Source: an uncultured Lactococcus sp.
Lineage (GTDB): Bacteria > Bacillota > Bacilli > Lactobacillales > Streptococcaceae
DNA length: 64,000 bases
NCBI RefSeq assembly: GCF_934191625.1
Contig: NZ_CAKPUG010000001.1
Location: 682,001 to 746,000 of the forward strand
Direction: 5' to 3'
In this document: positions 1 through 8,583 of the stretch, piece by piece
Layout of the letters: every line of letters begins with the position of its first letter
Position numbering within the stretch: position 1 is the first letter of the stretch
The notes under the pieces: generated by a model
Database searches by the model: none
The model's input: only the letters and a program-made list of their open reading frames with translations
What the model was told of the DNA's origin: nothing
Made by a program: the position numbers and the translations under genes

Positions 1-933
1 TGAACCTGTTTGAAGCATTGAGAATAAGAAGGCAGCAAACAGAATGCCGATAGGGTTTGTTTCACCCAAGAGAGCAACTGCCATGCCGTTAAAACCAATA
101 TCTAATGTTGCAGACTGTGTGACGAAGTTTTGCATGTAACCAAAACCGTAAACTACACCACCAAGGCCGGAGAGCGCACCGGCAACTAACATTGACATGA
201 TGATTGTACGTTTGGCTGAAATCCCCGCATATTCAGATGCATCTGGATTTAAACCGACAGACTTGATTTCAAAACCAAGTGTTGTCTTTGAAAGAACAAT
301 AGCCATAATTACAAGAACAATTAAAGCAATAAAAAGTCCAATATTCAAAGTTGAATTATTTGTTAAATCTGACAACCAGCCTGTACGGAAGGAAGCATTT
401 GCACTGATCAACTTTGTTTGGTCAGTTGAGTTTGGCATCATGATTTTTGAACTAAAGACATCGTGTATCAAGAAAGTTGACATGAAGAGGATGACATAGT
501 TAAGCATGATTGTAGTGATAACTTCCGAAGTCCCTAAGAAAGCACGTAAGATACCAGGAATTGCACCCATGAAAGCACCAAAGATCATACCAATAATGAT
601 AACCAATGGAATCATTATTGGTTTAGGAATATCAGGGAAGCTGAGGGCAAACCACATAGACATAATCCAACCTGCAAGTGCTTGACCTGACATACCAATA
701 TTAAAGAGACCAGCTTTCATACCGACAGAGAAGCCTAAGGCACAAAGAATCAATGGCCCCATTGTTTGAAGAGTTTCGCCAATAGCACGAGGTGTACCAA
801 AGGCGCCGATAATTAGATCTTCGTAACCATATATAGGGTTAAAGCCGAAGATAAGCATGATGATTGCACCGATTAAGAAACCAGAAAGTACGGCAATAAC
901 AGGTACAAGGATTTTTTTAGTTTTGCTGTTCAT
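1..933 (-). CDS. nupB: Nucleoside ABC transporter permease NupB (3' end outside window)
   Basis: Membrane permease of a BmpA/NupABC-type nucleoside importer, partnered with the ATPase encoded just upstream. The 311 codons visible begin MNSKTKKILVP and show alternating hydrophobic helices. They include the glycine-rich segment GLFNIGMSGQALAG and a second conserved stretch VVYGFGYMQNFV, both typical of the BPD_transp_2 permeases of the nucleoside/RbsC-like family. The reading frame is open to base 1, so the C-terminus is outside the window. The ATG at 933-931 lies inside the end of nupA, giving a 17-nt overlap and implying translational coupling. A second permease (nupC) would be expected further downstream, outside the window. 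The assignment rests on family resemblance and neighbourhood. Confidence 0.85.
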   Translation of the reverse strand, partial: MNSKTKKILVPVIAVLSGFLIGAIIMLIFGFNPIYGYEDLIIGAFGTPRAIGETLQTMGPLILCALGFSVGMKAGLFNIGMSGQALAGWIMSMWFALSFPDIPKPIMIPLVIIIGMIFGAFMGAIPGILRAFLGTSEVITTIMLNYVILFMSTFLIHDVFSSKIMMPNSTDQTKLISANASFRTGWLSDLTNNSTLNIGLFIALIVLVIMAIVLSKTTLGFEIKSVGLNPDASEYAGISAKRTIIMSMLVAGALSGLGGVVYGFGYMQNFVTQSATLDIGFNGMAVALLGETNPIGILFAAFLFSMLQTGS

Positions 934-2446
934 TGATATTACCTCCGACCATGAGAATTCCAAGTTCTTGTTTGCTTGTTGATTCTGGACTGACAATTCC
1001 TTGAATTTGTCCATCATGAATAACAGCAATGCGGTCTGAAACATTCAGAATTTCATCTAACTCAAAAGATACAACGAGTACAGCTTTTCCTTCATCACGT
1101 GCTTGAATTAATCGCTTATGGATATATTCAATTGCCCCGACATCAAGTCCACGGGTTGGTTGAGCAACAATCAACAAATCAGGATTACGATCAACTTCAC
1201 GCGCAATAACAGCTTTTTGTTGGTTACCACCTGAAAGTGATTTGAAAGGAATTTGTTCACCAGCACCACGAACGTCAAATTCTTCCATAAGTTCGCGAGC
1301 TTTAGCATTGATTTTATTATAGTCTAAGAATCCGTACTTACTTAATGGTGCTTTGTAGTAAGTTTGAAGCGCAATGTTTTCAGCAACAGTCATCTCGAGT
1401 ACTGCTCCATCACGGTGTCGATCTTCAGGGACATGACCTACTGAATCTTCAATAATCTTACGTGGCTTGTGAGTGGTAATATCTTTACCTTTGAGCTTAA
1501 CGGAACCAGAATCAATTTTCATCAAACCAGTAATAGCCTTAATCAGTTCAGTTTGACCATTGCCATCAATACCAGCAAGTCCGACAATCTCACCGGCTCG
1601 TACATCTAAAGAAAGACCCTTTACAGCAAAGGAACCACGTTTCTCTTTAACAGAAATGTTATCGATACATAGAACAACTTCCTGTGGTTGAGCAGCTTCT
1701 TTCTCCGTTTTAAAGGATACTGAGCGGCCCACCATCATTTCAGCGAGCTCTTTATTCGACTTATCGCCCAGTTCTACTGTTTCAATGGAAACACCACGGC
1801 GAATAACAGTTATACGATCGGCTACTGAACGAATTTCATCAAGCTTGTGTGTGATAAGAATAATGGACTTACCTTCTTTAACCAAATTGCGCATGATTTC
1901 CATGAGCTCAGTGATTTCAGAGGGAGTCAGCACAGCTGTGGGTTCATCAAAAATTAAGATATCTGCTCCGCGATAAAGTGTTTTCAAAATTTCGACACGT
2001 TGTTGTTGTCCAACAGAGATATCGCGAACAAGTGCATCAGGTTCGACAGAAAGTCCATATCGTTTTGATAATTCCACGATTTTATTTCGAGCTGTTTTAA
2101 GGTCAAGGCTTAAGCCTTTCGTCACTTCACTACCGAGCATAATATTTTCAGTAACAGTGAAGGCATCAATCAGCATGAAATGCTGGTGAACCATACCGAT
2201 ACCAAGCTGAGAAGCTTTTGTTGGAGAGTCTATTTGCTCGAGTTTGCCGTTAACATGAATCTCACCTTCTGTAGGTTCCAGAAGACCAGAGAGCATGTTC
2301 ATCAGAGTTGATTTACCGGCACCATTTTCACCGAGCAAGGCGTGAATTTCACCTTTTTTCAGCTCCAAGTTGATCTTGTCGTTTGCGACAAAGTCACCAA
2401 ACTTTTTGGTAACGTTGATCATTTGGATAACATTTTCGTTGGCCAT
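917..2446 (-). CDS. nupA: Nucleoside ABC transporter ATP-binding protein NupA
   Basis: Duplicated ATPase (509 aa) energising nucleoside uptake from the cytoplasmic face. Domain 1 has a canonical Walker A (GENGAGKST, near residue 41), signature SVGQQQRVEIL and Walker B ILIFDEPTA. Domain 2 has the degenerate Walker A GIDGNGQTEL, signature LSGGNQQKAVIARE and LLIVAQPTRG. Two fused ABC modules with a degenerate second P-loop are the hallmark of the RbsA/YufO/NupA branch rather than of ordinary importers. The start has a good ribosome site (AGAAGGAG, then CCGCC, then ATG). No bmpA lipoprotein gene is directly upstream: the next gene is rqcH, on the same strand, behind its own terminator. The binding-protein gene is therefore elsewhere. 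The promoter region carries unusual inverted repeats and a cre-like site. Confidence 0.92.
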   Translation of the reverse strand: MANENVIQMINVTKKFGDFVANDKINLELKKGEIHALLGENGAGKSTLMNMLSGLLEPTEGEIHVNGKLEQIDSPTKASQLGIGMVHQHFMLIDAFTVTENIMLGSEVTKGLSLDLKTARNKIVELSKRYGLSVEPDALVRDISVGQQQRVEILKTLYRGADILIFDEPTAVLTPSEITELMEIMRNLVKEGKSIILITHKLDEIRSVADRITVIRRGVSIETVELGDKSNKELAEMMVGRSVSFKTEKEAAQPQEVVLCIDNISVKEKRGSFAVKGLSLDVRAGEIVGLAGIDGNGQTELIKAITGLMKIDSGSVKLKGKDITTHKPRKIIEDSVGHVPEDRHRDGAVLEMTVAENIALQTYYKAPLSKYGFLDYNKINAKARELMEEFDVRGAGEQIPFKSLSGGNQQKAVIAREVDRNPDLLIVAQPTRGLDVGAIEYIHKRLIQARDEGKAVLVVSFELDEILNVSDRIAVIHDGQIQGIVSPESTSKQELGILMVGGNINEQQN

Positions 2447-2478
2447 GGCGGCTCCTTCTAAAAAAATTTATGACATAA

Positions 2479-2582
2479 TGTCTAAAGTTAAAAAATAAAG
2501 ACTTACTGGGAAGCCCTAATATAGCTACACTTTAGACAAAATAATTACATTTTATTATAACAAATATTAGGGCTTTTATAAA
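2479..2582 (-). promoter_or_regulatory. nup operon promoter with interleaved inverted repeats
   Basis: Read on the minus strand there is an extended -10, TGTTATAAT (TATAAT at 2559-2554), with a weak -35 TTTATA 17 bp upstream (2582-2577). Two perfect inverted repeats interlock around it. AAGCCCTAATAT (2575-2564) pairs with ATATTAGGGCTT (2522-2511), and TGTCTAAAGT (2538-2529) pairs with ACTTTAGACA (2488-2479). The first arm lies in the promoter spacer and the other three lie in the leader. The order is a-b-a'-b'. Confidence 0.6.
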
Positions 2583-2601
2583 GAACTTTCTATAGTAGAA
2601 A

Positions 2602-2615
2602 ATGAAGCGTTTTCA
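2602..2615 (-). promoter_or_regulatory. cre-like CcpA site upstream of nupA
   Basis: The minus strand reads TGAAAACGCTTCAT, which fits the lactococcal cre consensus TGWAARCGYTWNCW at 13 of 14 positions. It lies about 55 bp upstream of the predicted nup transcription start, a position compatible with CcpA activation. Inference from consensus only. Confidence 0.45.
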
Positions 2616-2694
2616 AAGATTGTCAAAGTTTTCAGTGTTTTAAAGGGTTTTTGACAATTTTTACATAGAAAATTTAACGGGACTTTGATAAACT

Positions 2695-2727
2695 AAAAAG
2701 TTCACAAAAATTATTTGTGAACTTTTT
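2695..2727 (-). terminator. Intrinsic terminator of rqcH
   Basis: On the minus strand, right after the rqcH stop, a stem of AAAGTTCACAAA with TTTGTGAACTTT is followed by T residues. It is rich in A on the other side and so could work in both directions. Confidence 0.75.
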
Positions 2728-4353
2728 TTATTTTATTTTTGCTTTTTTGATGACAGTCTCATCAGGCGTAACACGAATAGTTTTTTGTCCAGTATAGGTC
2801 ACAAAACCAGGAGGAGTTCCTGTAGGTTTATGGAGTTTCTTCACATCAATCATATCGACCTGCACCAAGTTAGAATAACGGGCTTTAGAAAAATAAGCAG
2901 CGAGTTCTCCAGCAAAAGTAATAGTTTCATCTGATGGATTTGCATTGCCAGTTATCAAGACATGAGAACCCGGAATATCCTTTACATGGAACCAGAGGTC
3001 GCCTTTACGACTTAGTTTAAAACTGACTTGCTCATTTTGAAGGTTATTTTTACCAACAAGAATAATAGTTCCATCTTCAGCTTGATACTTTTCAGGTGGC
3101 AGCATTTTTTGCTTTTTATTATTCCGATATTTTGCTTTAACAAAACCTGTTTGTATGAGCTCTTCACGGATATCAGCAATTTCAGAAACATCAGCATGTG
3201 TAAGATTAGCTTCAACGGATTCCAGATAAGAAATTGTTTGTTTGGTGTTTTCTATCTGATCGCCAAGATACTTAACTGCCTGCTTCAATTTTTGATAACG
3301 ATGGAAGTAGCGTTGAGCGTTTTGTGAGGGACTGAGTGCAAGGTTCAAGCTAATCGTGATGGGCTCATTGGTATAATAATTTACTAAAGTTACCTCAGAT
3401 TTATCATTTGGAACTTGATGAAGAAAAGTTGTCAGAAGCTCTCCTTTTTGGCGGAAAATTTCAGCGTTTTCTGTAGCTTGTAGCTCGGCTTCTTGTTTTT
3501 TGAGCTTGTCCCGATTTTTCTTAAGCTCATTTTGAACTTTTTTAATTACTTCGCTGGCAACCTGTTTTACACGATCACGTTCGGCTTTATCTGCATAATA
3601 AACATCTAACATCTCAGATAAACTTGGGAACTTTTGATAATCTTCACTGAGTCGAATAGCAGAAAATTTGTCATTTGGATAGATCGCAGGGAGAACTTTA
3701 TGTAGTGTTTGTTTGAATTCCGGAAGTGACAAGTCTTCTAGGGCTTGTAGGCTATCTCGCCCTATACCTTGAAAGGTTGATTGTAAGGTATGGGTCTGTA
3801 GTGCCTCAAAAATCTTTTCGTCAGAAGCTGCAAAGGGATCCACTTTATCATTTGTTGGAGGTGCAATATAAGTCGAACCAGGTAGAAGTGTACGATATTG
3901 ATTTTGTGAAAATCCAACATGTTTGATAGTTTCGATGATTTTATTACTGCTTTTATCCATAAGGATAATATTACTGTGTTTTCCCATGATTTCGGCAACC
4001 AAAGCAATCTTCATAGCGTCTCCAATTTCATCTTTAGTTGAAATATGGAAAATCAATTGGCGGTCATTGCCCACTTGTTCAATCTCTTCAATAAAAGCGC
4101 CAGACAGATATTTACGTAAAATCATGACAAAATTATTGGGATTTTGTGGGTTTTGGAAGTCAGTTTTAGTGATTTGGATTCTACCAAAAGTTGGATGAGC
4201 AGACAATAATAATTTATGTGAAGTTCTTCCTGAGCGTACTGTTAAAAGAAGCTCTTGCTCAAAAGGCTGATTGATTTTTTGAATTCGTCCTCCTTTAAGG
4301 ATTGCAGAAATTTCAGCTGTCATATGATGTAAAAAAATACCGTCGAAAGCCAT
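2728..4353 (-). CDS. rqcH: Rqc2/NFACT family ribosome quality-control factor RqcH (FbpA/PavA family)
   Basis: 541-aa protein of the NFACT family, historically annotated as fibronectin-binding PavA/FbpA. Characterised bacterial members bind stalled 50S-peptidyl-tRNA complexes and direct C-terminal alanine tailing. It starts MAFDGIFLHHMTAEI, the family N-terminal signature. An NFACT-N domain fills roughly the first half, a charged coiled coil follows around residues 265-400, and the C-terminal NFACT-R domain carries DLWFHVKDIPGSHVLI. No signal peptide or membrane segment is visible, consistent with a cytoplasmic role. A GGGG ribosome site precedes the ATG. The gene diverges from queG; their promoters lie back to back at about 4388-4433. 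Confidence 0.92.
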   Translation of the reverse strand: MAFDGIFLHHMTAEISAILKGGRIQKINQPFEQELLLTVRSGRTSHKLLLSAHPTFGRIQITKTDFQNPQNPNNFVMILRKYLSGAFIEEIEQVGNDRQLIFHISTKDEIGDAMKIALVAEIMGKHSNIILMDKSSNKIIETIKHVGFSQNQYRTLLPGSTYIAPPTNDKVDPFAASDEKIFEALQTHTLQSTFQGIGRDSLQALEDLSLPEFKQTLHKVLPAIYPNDKFSAIRLSEDYQKFPSLSEMLDVYYADKAERDRVKQVASEVIKKVQNELKKNRDKLKKQEAELQATENAEIFRQKGELLTTFLHQVPNDKSEVTLVNYYTNEPITISLNLALSPSQNAQRYFHRYQKLKQAVKYLGDQIENTKQTISYLESVEANLTHADVSEIADIREELIQTGFVKAKYRNNKKQKMLPPEKYQAEDGTIILVGKNNLQNEQVSFKLSRKGDLWFHVKDIPGSHVLITGNANPSDETITFAGELAAYFSKARYSNLVQVDMIDVKKLHKPTGTPPGFVTYTGQKTIRVTPDETVIKKAKIK

Positions 4354-4387
4354 GTTTTACCCCGTGTTTCTTAATAATCTAATGCTT

Positions 4388-4433
4388 ATTTTAACATAAT
4401 TATGAAGGCTGTTGTTAAAAATTATGTTAAGAT
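4388..4433. promoter_or_regulatory. Divergent rqcH/queG promoters
   Basis: Minus-strand TGTTAAAAT (-10 at 4393-4388) and plus-strand TGTTAAGAT (-10 at 4428-4433) are extended -10 elements facing away from each other. They are embedded in a perfect 11-bp inverted repeat, TTAACATAATT (4391-4401) with AATTATGTTAA (4420-4430). Their predicted -35 regions overlap. Confidence 0.6.
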
Positions 4434-4456
4434 GTCTATAAAGAAAGGTTTAACAG

Positions 4457-5512
4457 ATGAAAAGTTTAAAAGAAGAGATACAAAAGCTTGCGGCAGACCT
4501 GAATATTCAAAAAATTGGATTTACAAAAGCAGATGATTTTGAATACCTGCGTGCCTCTTTAATTGAACAGAAAGAAGCAGGACATACTTCTGGCTTTGAG
4601 CATAAAAATCTCGATGAGCGTTTACAACCAAAACTCTCCCTCGAAGATGCAAAAACAATTATATCTATTGGCATAGCCTATCCTAATAAGGCAGAAGGAA
4701 AGCCAGAAAAAACAGGATATCGCCGTGGGTCCTTCTCGCGAGGAAGTTGGGGTGAAGATTATCATTATGTACTTCGACGTAAACTAAAAGAACTTGCGGA
4801 GGGGATAGAAAAAATAGCGGGAAGTTTTAATTATAAAGCTATGGTCGACACAGGTGCTCTTGTAGATGTCGCTGTAGCCGCGCGTGCTGGTTTAGGTTTT
4901 GTGGGGAAAAATGGTTTGCTCGTAAGTAAGGAGTATGGCTCCTGGATGTTTTTGGGAGAGCTTGTAACTAATTTAGATATTGAGGAAGACCAACCTGTAG
5001 ATTATGGATGCGGTTCCTGTACACGCTGTGTCGATTTTTGCCCAACAAAGGCTCTTCTAGGAGACGGTCGCTTAAATGCACAGCGTTGTCTATCTTATCA
5101 AACGCAAACTCGGGGTGCGATGCCAGAAGAATACCGTGAAAAAATTAAAACAGTAATTTATGGTTGTGACATTTGCCAAGTGGTTTGTCCCTATAATAAA
5201 GGAATAAACAGTCATTTTCACCCCGAGATGGAACCAGACCCAGAATTAACAAACCCAGAACTCCTCCCACTTTTGGATTTATCTAATAAAGAGTTTGCCA
5301 ATAAATTTGGCAATATGGCGGGGAGCTGGCGAGGTAAGAATCCCATTCAACGCAATGCTATTTATGCCTTAGGAAATGCAAACGATCGTTCAGCTCTACC
5401 CAAGCTACATGATATTGCTGAAAACGATGTGAGGGAATATATGGTAGATGCGGCCGAATGGGCTATTGAAAAACTCGAAAACAAGCACCGCATGAGACCA
5501 CGTAAAAGATAG
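4457..5512 (+). CDS. queG: Epoxyqueuosine reductase QueG
   Basis: 351-aa cytoplasmic cobalamin- and Fe-S-dependent enzyme that catalyses the last step of queuosine formation in tRNA, reducing epoxyqueuosine to queuosine at the wobble base. Two [4Fe-4S] ferredoxin-type motifs are visible: CGSCTRCVDFCP near residue 180 and CDICQVVCPYNK near residue 228. The C-terminal about 60 residues resemble HEAT-like repeats, as in characterised QueG. Length is typical. The ATG follows AGAAAGG at suitable spacing. It is the first gene right of the rqcH divergence, and prfB follows after 51 bp with its own promoter. Confidence 0.93.
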   Translation: MKSLKEEIQKLAADLNIQKIGFTKADDFEYLRASLIEQKEAGHTSGFEHKNLDERLQPKLSLEDAKTIISIGIAYPNKAEGKPEKTGYRRGSFSRGSWGEDYHYVLRRKLKELAEGIEKIAGSFNYKAMVDTGALVDVAVAARAGLGFVGKNGLLVSKEYGSWMFLGELVTNLDIEEDQPVDYGCGSCTRCVDFCPTKALLGDGRLNAQRCLSYQTQTRGAMPEEYREKIKTVIYGCDICQVVCPYNKGINSHFHPEMEPDPELTNPELLPLLDLSNKEFANKFGNMAGSWRGKNPIQRNAIYALGNANDRSALPKLHDIAENDVREYMVDAAEWAIEKLENKHRMRPRKR

Positions 5513-5547
5513 GAGCCTTAGAGCTACTGTCTTTTTTGGGACAAATA

Positions 5548-5566
5548 TGCTAAAATAGAGCCTATG
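5548..5566 (+). promoter_or_regulatory. prfB promoter abutting the start codon (possible leaderless mRNA)
   Basis: TGCTAAAAT (-10 TAAAAT at 5551-5556) ends 7 nt before the prfB ATG at 5564, so transcription should begin at or within a base or two of the start codon. No Shine-Dalgarno is present. Confidence 0.5.
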
Positions 5567-6661
5567 GAACTATCTGAAATTAGAAACAAACTAGAGGCAT
5601 ATGGTCAGAAAGTCGAAGATTTTCGTGGCTCCCTGGACTTAGATCGCCTAGAAGAAGAAATCGCTTTGCTTGATAACGATATGGCTGAGCCTGATTTTTG
5701 GAATGATAATGAAGCTGCGCAAAAAGTTATTGATGAATCTAATGCGCTTAAAGCTAAGTATGAAAACTTCATGTCAATTGCAACGCTTCACGAGGACAGT
5801 GAAGTATTGTTGGAAATGCTCCAAGAAGAAGATGATGAAGACATGCAAATTGAGCTTGAAGAGAATGTCGAGAAGTTGGGTAAAAAGATTGAAACTTACG
5901 AGTTGGAAATCATGCTCAATCAGCCTTATGACCATATGAATGCAATCTTGGAAATACACCCAGGATCAGGTGGTACAGAGTCACAAGATTGGGGCAGCAT
6001 GCTTATGCGGATGTATGAACGCTGGGGCGCTGCACATGGCTTCAAAGTGGAAGTTTTGGATTATCAAGATGGAGATGTTGCAGGACTAAAATCAGCGACA
6101 TTAAAGTTTGAAGGACGTAATGCTTATGGTTTCTTACGAGGAGAAAAAGGAGTACACCGCTTGGTCCGTATCTCGCCTTTTGACTCACAAAATCGTCGCC
6201 ATACTTCATTTACTTCGGTAGATGTAATGCCAGAACTTGATGATACAGTGGAAGTTGATGTTCGCGATGCAGATATCAAAATGGATACTTTCCGCTCAGG
6301 TGGTGCAGGTGGACAAAACGTCAACAAAGTCTCAACAGGTGTACGTTTAACACATATTCCTACAGGAATTGTTGTTGCTTCTACCATGGACCGTACACAA
6401 TATGGTAACCGAGACAAGGCGATGGCCATGCTGAAATCAAAACTTTATCAATTAGAGATGGATAAAAAACAAGCTGAAGTCGATGAACTTCGTGGTGATC
6501 AGTCAGATATCTCTTGGGGAAGCCAAATTCGCTCTTATGTTTTTATGCCTTACCAATTGGTCAAAGATACAAGAACAGAGTATGAGACAGGTCAAATTGA
6601 TAAAGTAATGGATGGAGATCTTGATGGTTTCATCCATGCTTATCTACGTTGGAAAATGTAA
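5564..6661 (+). CDS. prfB: Peptide chain release factor 2
   Basis: 365-aa release factor that recognises UAA and UGA and triggers peptidyl-tRNA hydrolysis. The RF2 discriminator SPF (in [12 protein letters not shown], near residue 204) and the catalytic GGQ (residues 249-251, in [12 protein letters not shown]) are intact. Unlike many bacterial prfB genes there is no in-frame UGA and no programmed +1 frameshift site. The usual site is replaced by a continuous [15 protein letters not shown] stretch, and the gene reads through as a single frame. The -10 element sits so close to the ATG that the message may be leaderless. No clear terminator follows. Confidence 0.95.
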   Translation: MELSEIRNKLEAYGQKVEDFRGSLDLDRLEEEIALLDNDMAEPDFWNDNEAAQKVIDESNALKAKYENFMSIATLHEDSEVLLEMLQEEDDEDMQIELEENVEKLGKKIETYELEIMLNQPYDHMNAILEIHPGSGGTESQDWGSMLMRMYERWGAAHGFKVEVLDYQDGDVAGLKSATLKFEGRNAYGFLRGEKGVHRLVRISPFDSQNRRHTSFTSVDVMPELDDTVEVDVRDADIKMDTFRSGGAGGQNVNKVSTGVRLTHIPTGIVVASTMDRTQYGNRDKAMAMLKSKLYQLEMDKKQAEVDELRGDQSDISWGSQIRSYVFMPYQLVKDTRTEYETGQIDKVMDGDLDGFIHAYLRWKM

Positions 6662-6734
6662 GTAGATAATTTAATAGAAATTCATTTGTAACTTTAAAGA
6701 AAAAATGTAAAATAATATATACCTAAAAATCTTT

Positions 6735-6744
6735 TTATCTGGTA
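6735..6744 (+). promoter_or_regulatory. ftsEX promoter
   Basis: An extended -10 TGGTATAAT lies about 120 bp upstream of ftsE. The resulting leader contains a 7-bp hairpin, CTCCTCT (6799-6805) with AGAGGAG (6813-6819), with no T-run, so it is not a terminator. Confidence 0.5.
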
Positions 6745-6864
6745 TAATGAGAAGAACTTTGTTTTTTTTGAACAAGAACAGAAGTTTCAAAAAAACATCT
6801 CCTCTTTTCTATAGAGGAGGAGACAAAAATAAGTTGCAAAACAATTCAATGGAGACTAGGGATA

Positions 6865-7557
6865 ATGAGTATTATTAAATTAAATAATGTATCAAAAAAA
6901 TACTCTAACGGAACAACAGCCTTACGCAATATCTCTCTTGACATCGAGGCAGGAGAATTTGTTTATATTGTTGGACCGTCTGGAGCTGGTAAGTCGACCT
7001 TTATTAAGTTGCTCTACCATGAACTAAAAATTGACAAGGGGACAGGCGTCGTTGCAAGTTTTGATTTGATGAAACTTAAACGTCGTGATGTGCCTTTACT
7101 GCGTCGTTCTGTAGGAGTTGTCTTCCAGGACTATAAACTTTTACCGAAGAAAACTGTATTTGAGAATATCGCTTATGCGATGGAAGTTGTCGGAAAACGT
7201 CCACGCGAAATCAAAAAACGTGTCAACGAAGTTTTGGATCTTGTAGGTCTTAAACATAAATTGCGTTCTTTCCCCGATGAACTTTCAGGTGGTGAACAAC
7301 AACGTGTAGCTATTGCACGTTCAATCGCTAATGCGCCTAAACTCTTAATTGCTGACGAACCTACAGGAAATTTGGACCCAGAAAATTCATGGGAAATTAT
7401 GAATTTACTAGAAAAAATTAACTTGCAAGGAACGACTGTACTCATGGCAACTCATAACAGCCAAATCGTAAACACATTACGTCATCGCGTTGTTGCTATT
7501 GAAAATGGACGTATCGTTCGAGACCAAGCGGAAGGAGATTATGGTTACGATGATTAG
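6865..7557 (+). CDS. ftsE: Cell division ATP-binding protein FtsE
   Basis: 230-aa ABC ATPase that works with FtsX at the septum to control peptidoglycan hydrolases such as PcsB/CwlO-type enzymes. Walker A GPSGAGKST (near residue 37), the Q-loop region VFQDYKLLP, signature LSGGEQQRVAIARS and Walker B LLIADEPTGNLDP are all present. The length equals the family norm. The ATG is preceded by AGGG at 5 nt. The 3' end overlaps ftsX by 8 nt, the usual arrangement. Confidence 0.95.
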   Translation: MSIIKLNNVSKKYSNGTTALRNISLDIEAGEFVYIVGPSGAGKSTFIKLLYHELKIDKGTGVVASFDLMKLKRRDVPLLRRSVGVVFQDYKLLPKKTVFENIAYAMEVVGKRPREIKKRVNEVLDLVGLKHKLRSFPDELSGGEQQRVAIARSIANAPKLLIADEPTGNLDPENSWEIMNLLEKINLQGTTVLMATHNSQIVNTLRHRVVAIENGRIVRDQAEGDYGYDD

Positions 7558-8485
7558 AAATTTATTTAAACATTTATTGGAATCACTGAAAAATCTCCGT
7601 CGTAATGGATGGATGACTGTAGCAGCAGTTTCTTCTGTAATGATTACTTTGACTTTAGTCGGACTTTTTCTCTCAGTTATTTTAAACACAGCGAAATTGT
7701 CAAGTGATATTGAAAAAAATGTACGTATTGTAGCGTATATGGATTTGAATATTCATGATATGGACAAAAAAATTGAAGATCCCAAAAATGCGAAGAAACA
7801 GATCAATAATCCAAATTATCGAAAAATTTATTCAGAAATTGAAAAAATCCCTGACGTTGCTTCAATTAAGTTCTCAAGTAAAGATGAACAACTTAAACAA
7901 TTGACAGAGACACTGGGTAGCACATGGGCTCTTTTCCAAGGAGATGCTAATCCGCTCTACGATGCTTATATCGTGGAAGCAGATAATCCGCAAGATGTTG
8001 AAAAAGTTGCCAGTGCTATTAAAAAGATTAACGGTATCCAGTCTGCAAACTATGGTGGTGCCAATACAGAACGTATCCTTGCGTTAGGTAATAACGTGAA
8101 GATTTGGGGAGGTGCAGCAGCAGCTCTACTTATCCTAGTCGCTGTCTTCCTCATCTCAAATACAATCCGTATCACCATTATGTCACGCCAACGTGAGATT
8201 CAGATTATGCGATTAGTCGGAGCACGTAATGGTTATATTCGTTGGCCATTCTTCCTTGAAGGAGCTTGGGTAGGTTTATTGGGGGCAATTGTCCCAAGTG
8301 TGCTGATTGCTTGGCTTTACAACCTTGCTTTCACAAGTTTCACACCAAGTTTGAAACCACAAAGCCTTTATTTGCTTCCAGCAAATAGCTTTGTACCAAT
8401 GATGGTTGGCTTACTATTCCTTATCGGTATTTTGATCGGTTCACTTGGAGCAGTAACTTCAATGCGTCGTTTCTTGAAAGTCTAA
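7550..8485 (+). CDS. ftsX: Cell division protein FtsX
   Basis: About 311-aa membrane partner of FtsE. Four transmembrane helices are seen: one after NLRRNGWMTVAAVSS near the N-terminus and three in the C-terminal third, where the MacB/FtsX motif SRQREIQIMRLVGARNGYIRWPFFLEG occurs in adjoining pieces. The large extracellular domain lies between residues 60 and 190. I chose the ATG at 7550, giving MIRNLFKHLLESL as in streptococcal FtsX. An in-frame ATG at 7541, 3 nt after AAGGAG, would add three residues (MVT). A strong terminator follows. Confidence 0.93.
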   Translation: MIRNLFKHLLESLKNLRRNGWMTVAAVSSVMITLTLVGLFLSVILNTAKLSSDIEKNVRIVAYMDLNIHDMDKKIEDPKNAKKQINNPNYRKIYSEIEKIPDVASIKFSSKDEQLKQLTETLGSTWALFQGDANPLYDAYIVEADNPQDVEKVASAIKKINGIQSANYGGANTERILALGNNVKIWGGAAAALLILVAVFLISNTIRITIMSRQREIQIMRLVGARNGYIRWPFFLEGAWVGLLGAIVPSVLIAWLYNLAFTSFTPSLKPQSLYLLPANSFVPMMVGLLFLIGILIGSLGAVTSMRRFLKV

Positions 8486-8490
8486 AAATG

Positions 8491-8522
8491 AAAAAGACAT
8501 GCCCTCAGGCATGTCTTTTTTT
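8491..8522 (+). terminator. Terminator after ftsX
   Basis: AAAGACATGCC, loop CTCA, GGCATGTCTTT, then a T-run. A perfect stem immediately after the ftsX stop. Confidence 0.9.
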
Positions 8523-8548
8523 GAGGGAGTAGGTTCGTCTCGGATAAT

Positions 8549-8583
8549 AAAAAGACTAGGAAATATTTCCTAATCTTTTTATT
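8549..8583 (-). terminator. Terminator of the nrd operon
   Basis: Long AT-rich stem (TAGGAAAT with ATTTCCTA flanked by AAAAAGA with TCTTTTT) ending just before the nrdF stop when read on the minus strand. It is separate from the ftsX terminator on the opposite strand. Confidence 0.75.

Noticed and set aside
6834..6878. Possible leader peptide before ftsE
   Set aside because: Needs a TTG or an unsupported ATG, is out of frame with ftsE, and has no independent evidence; mentioned only as a weak finding.
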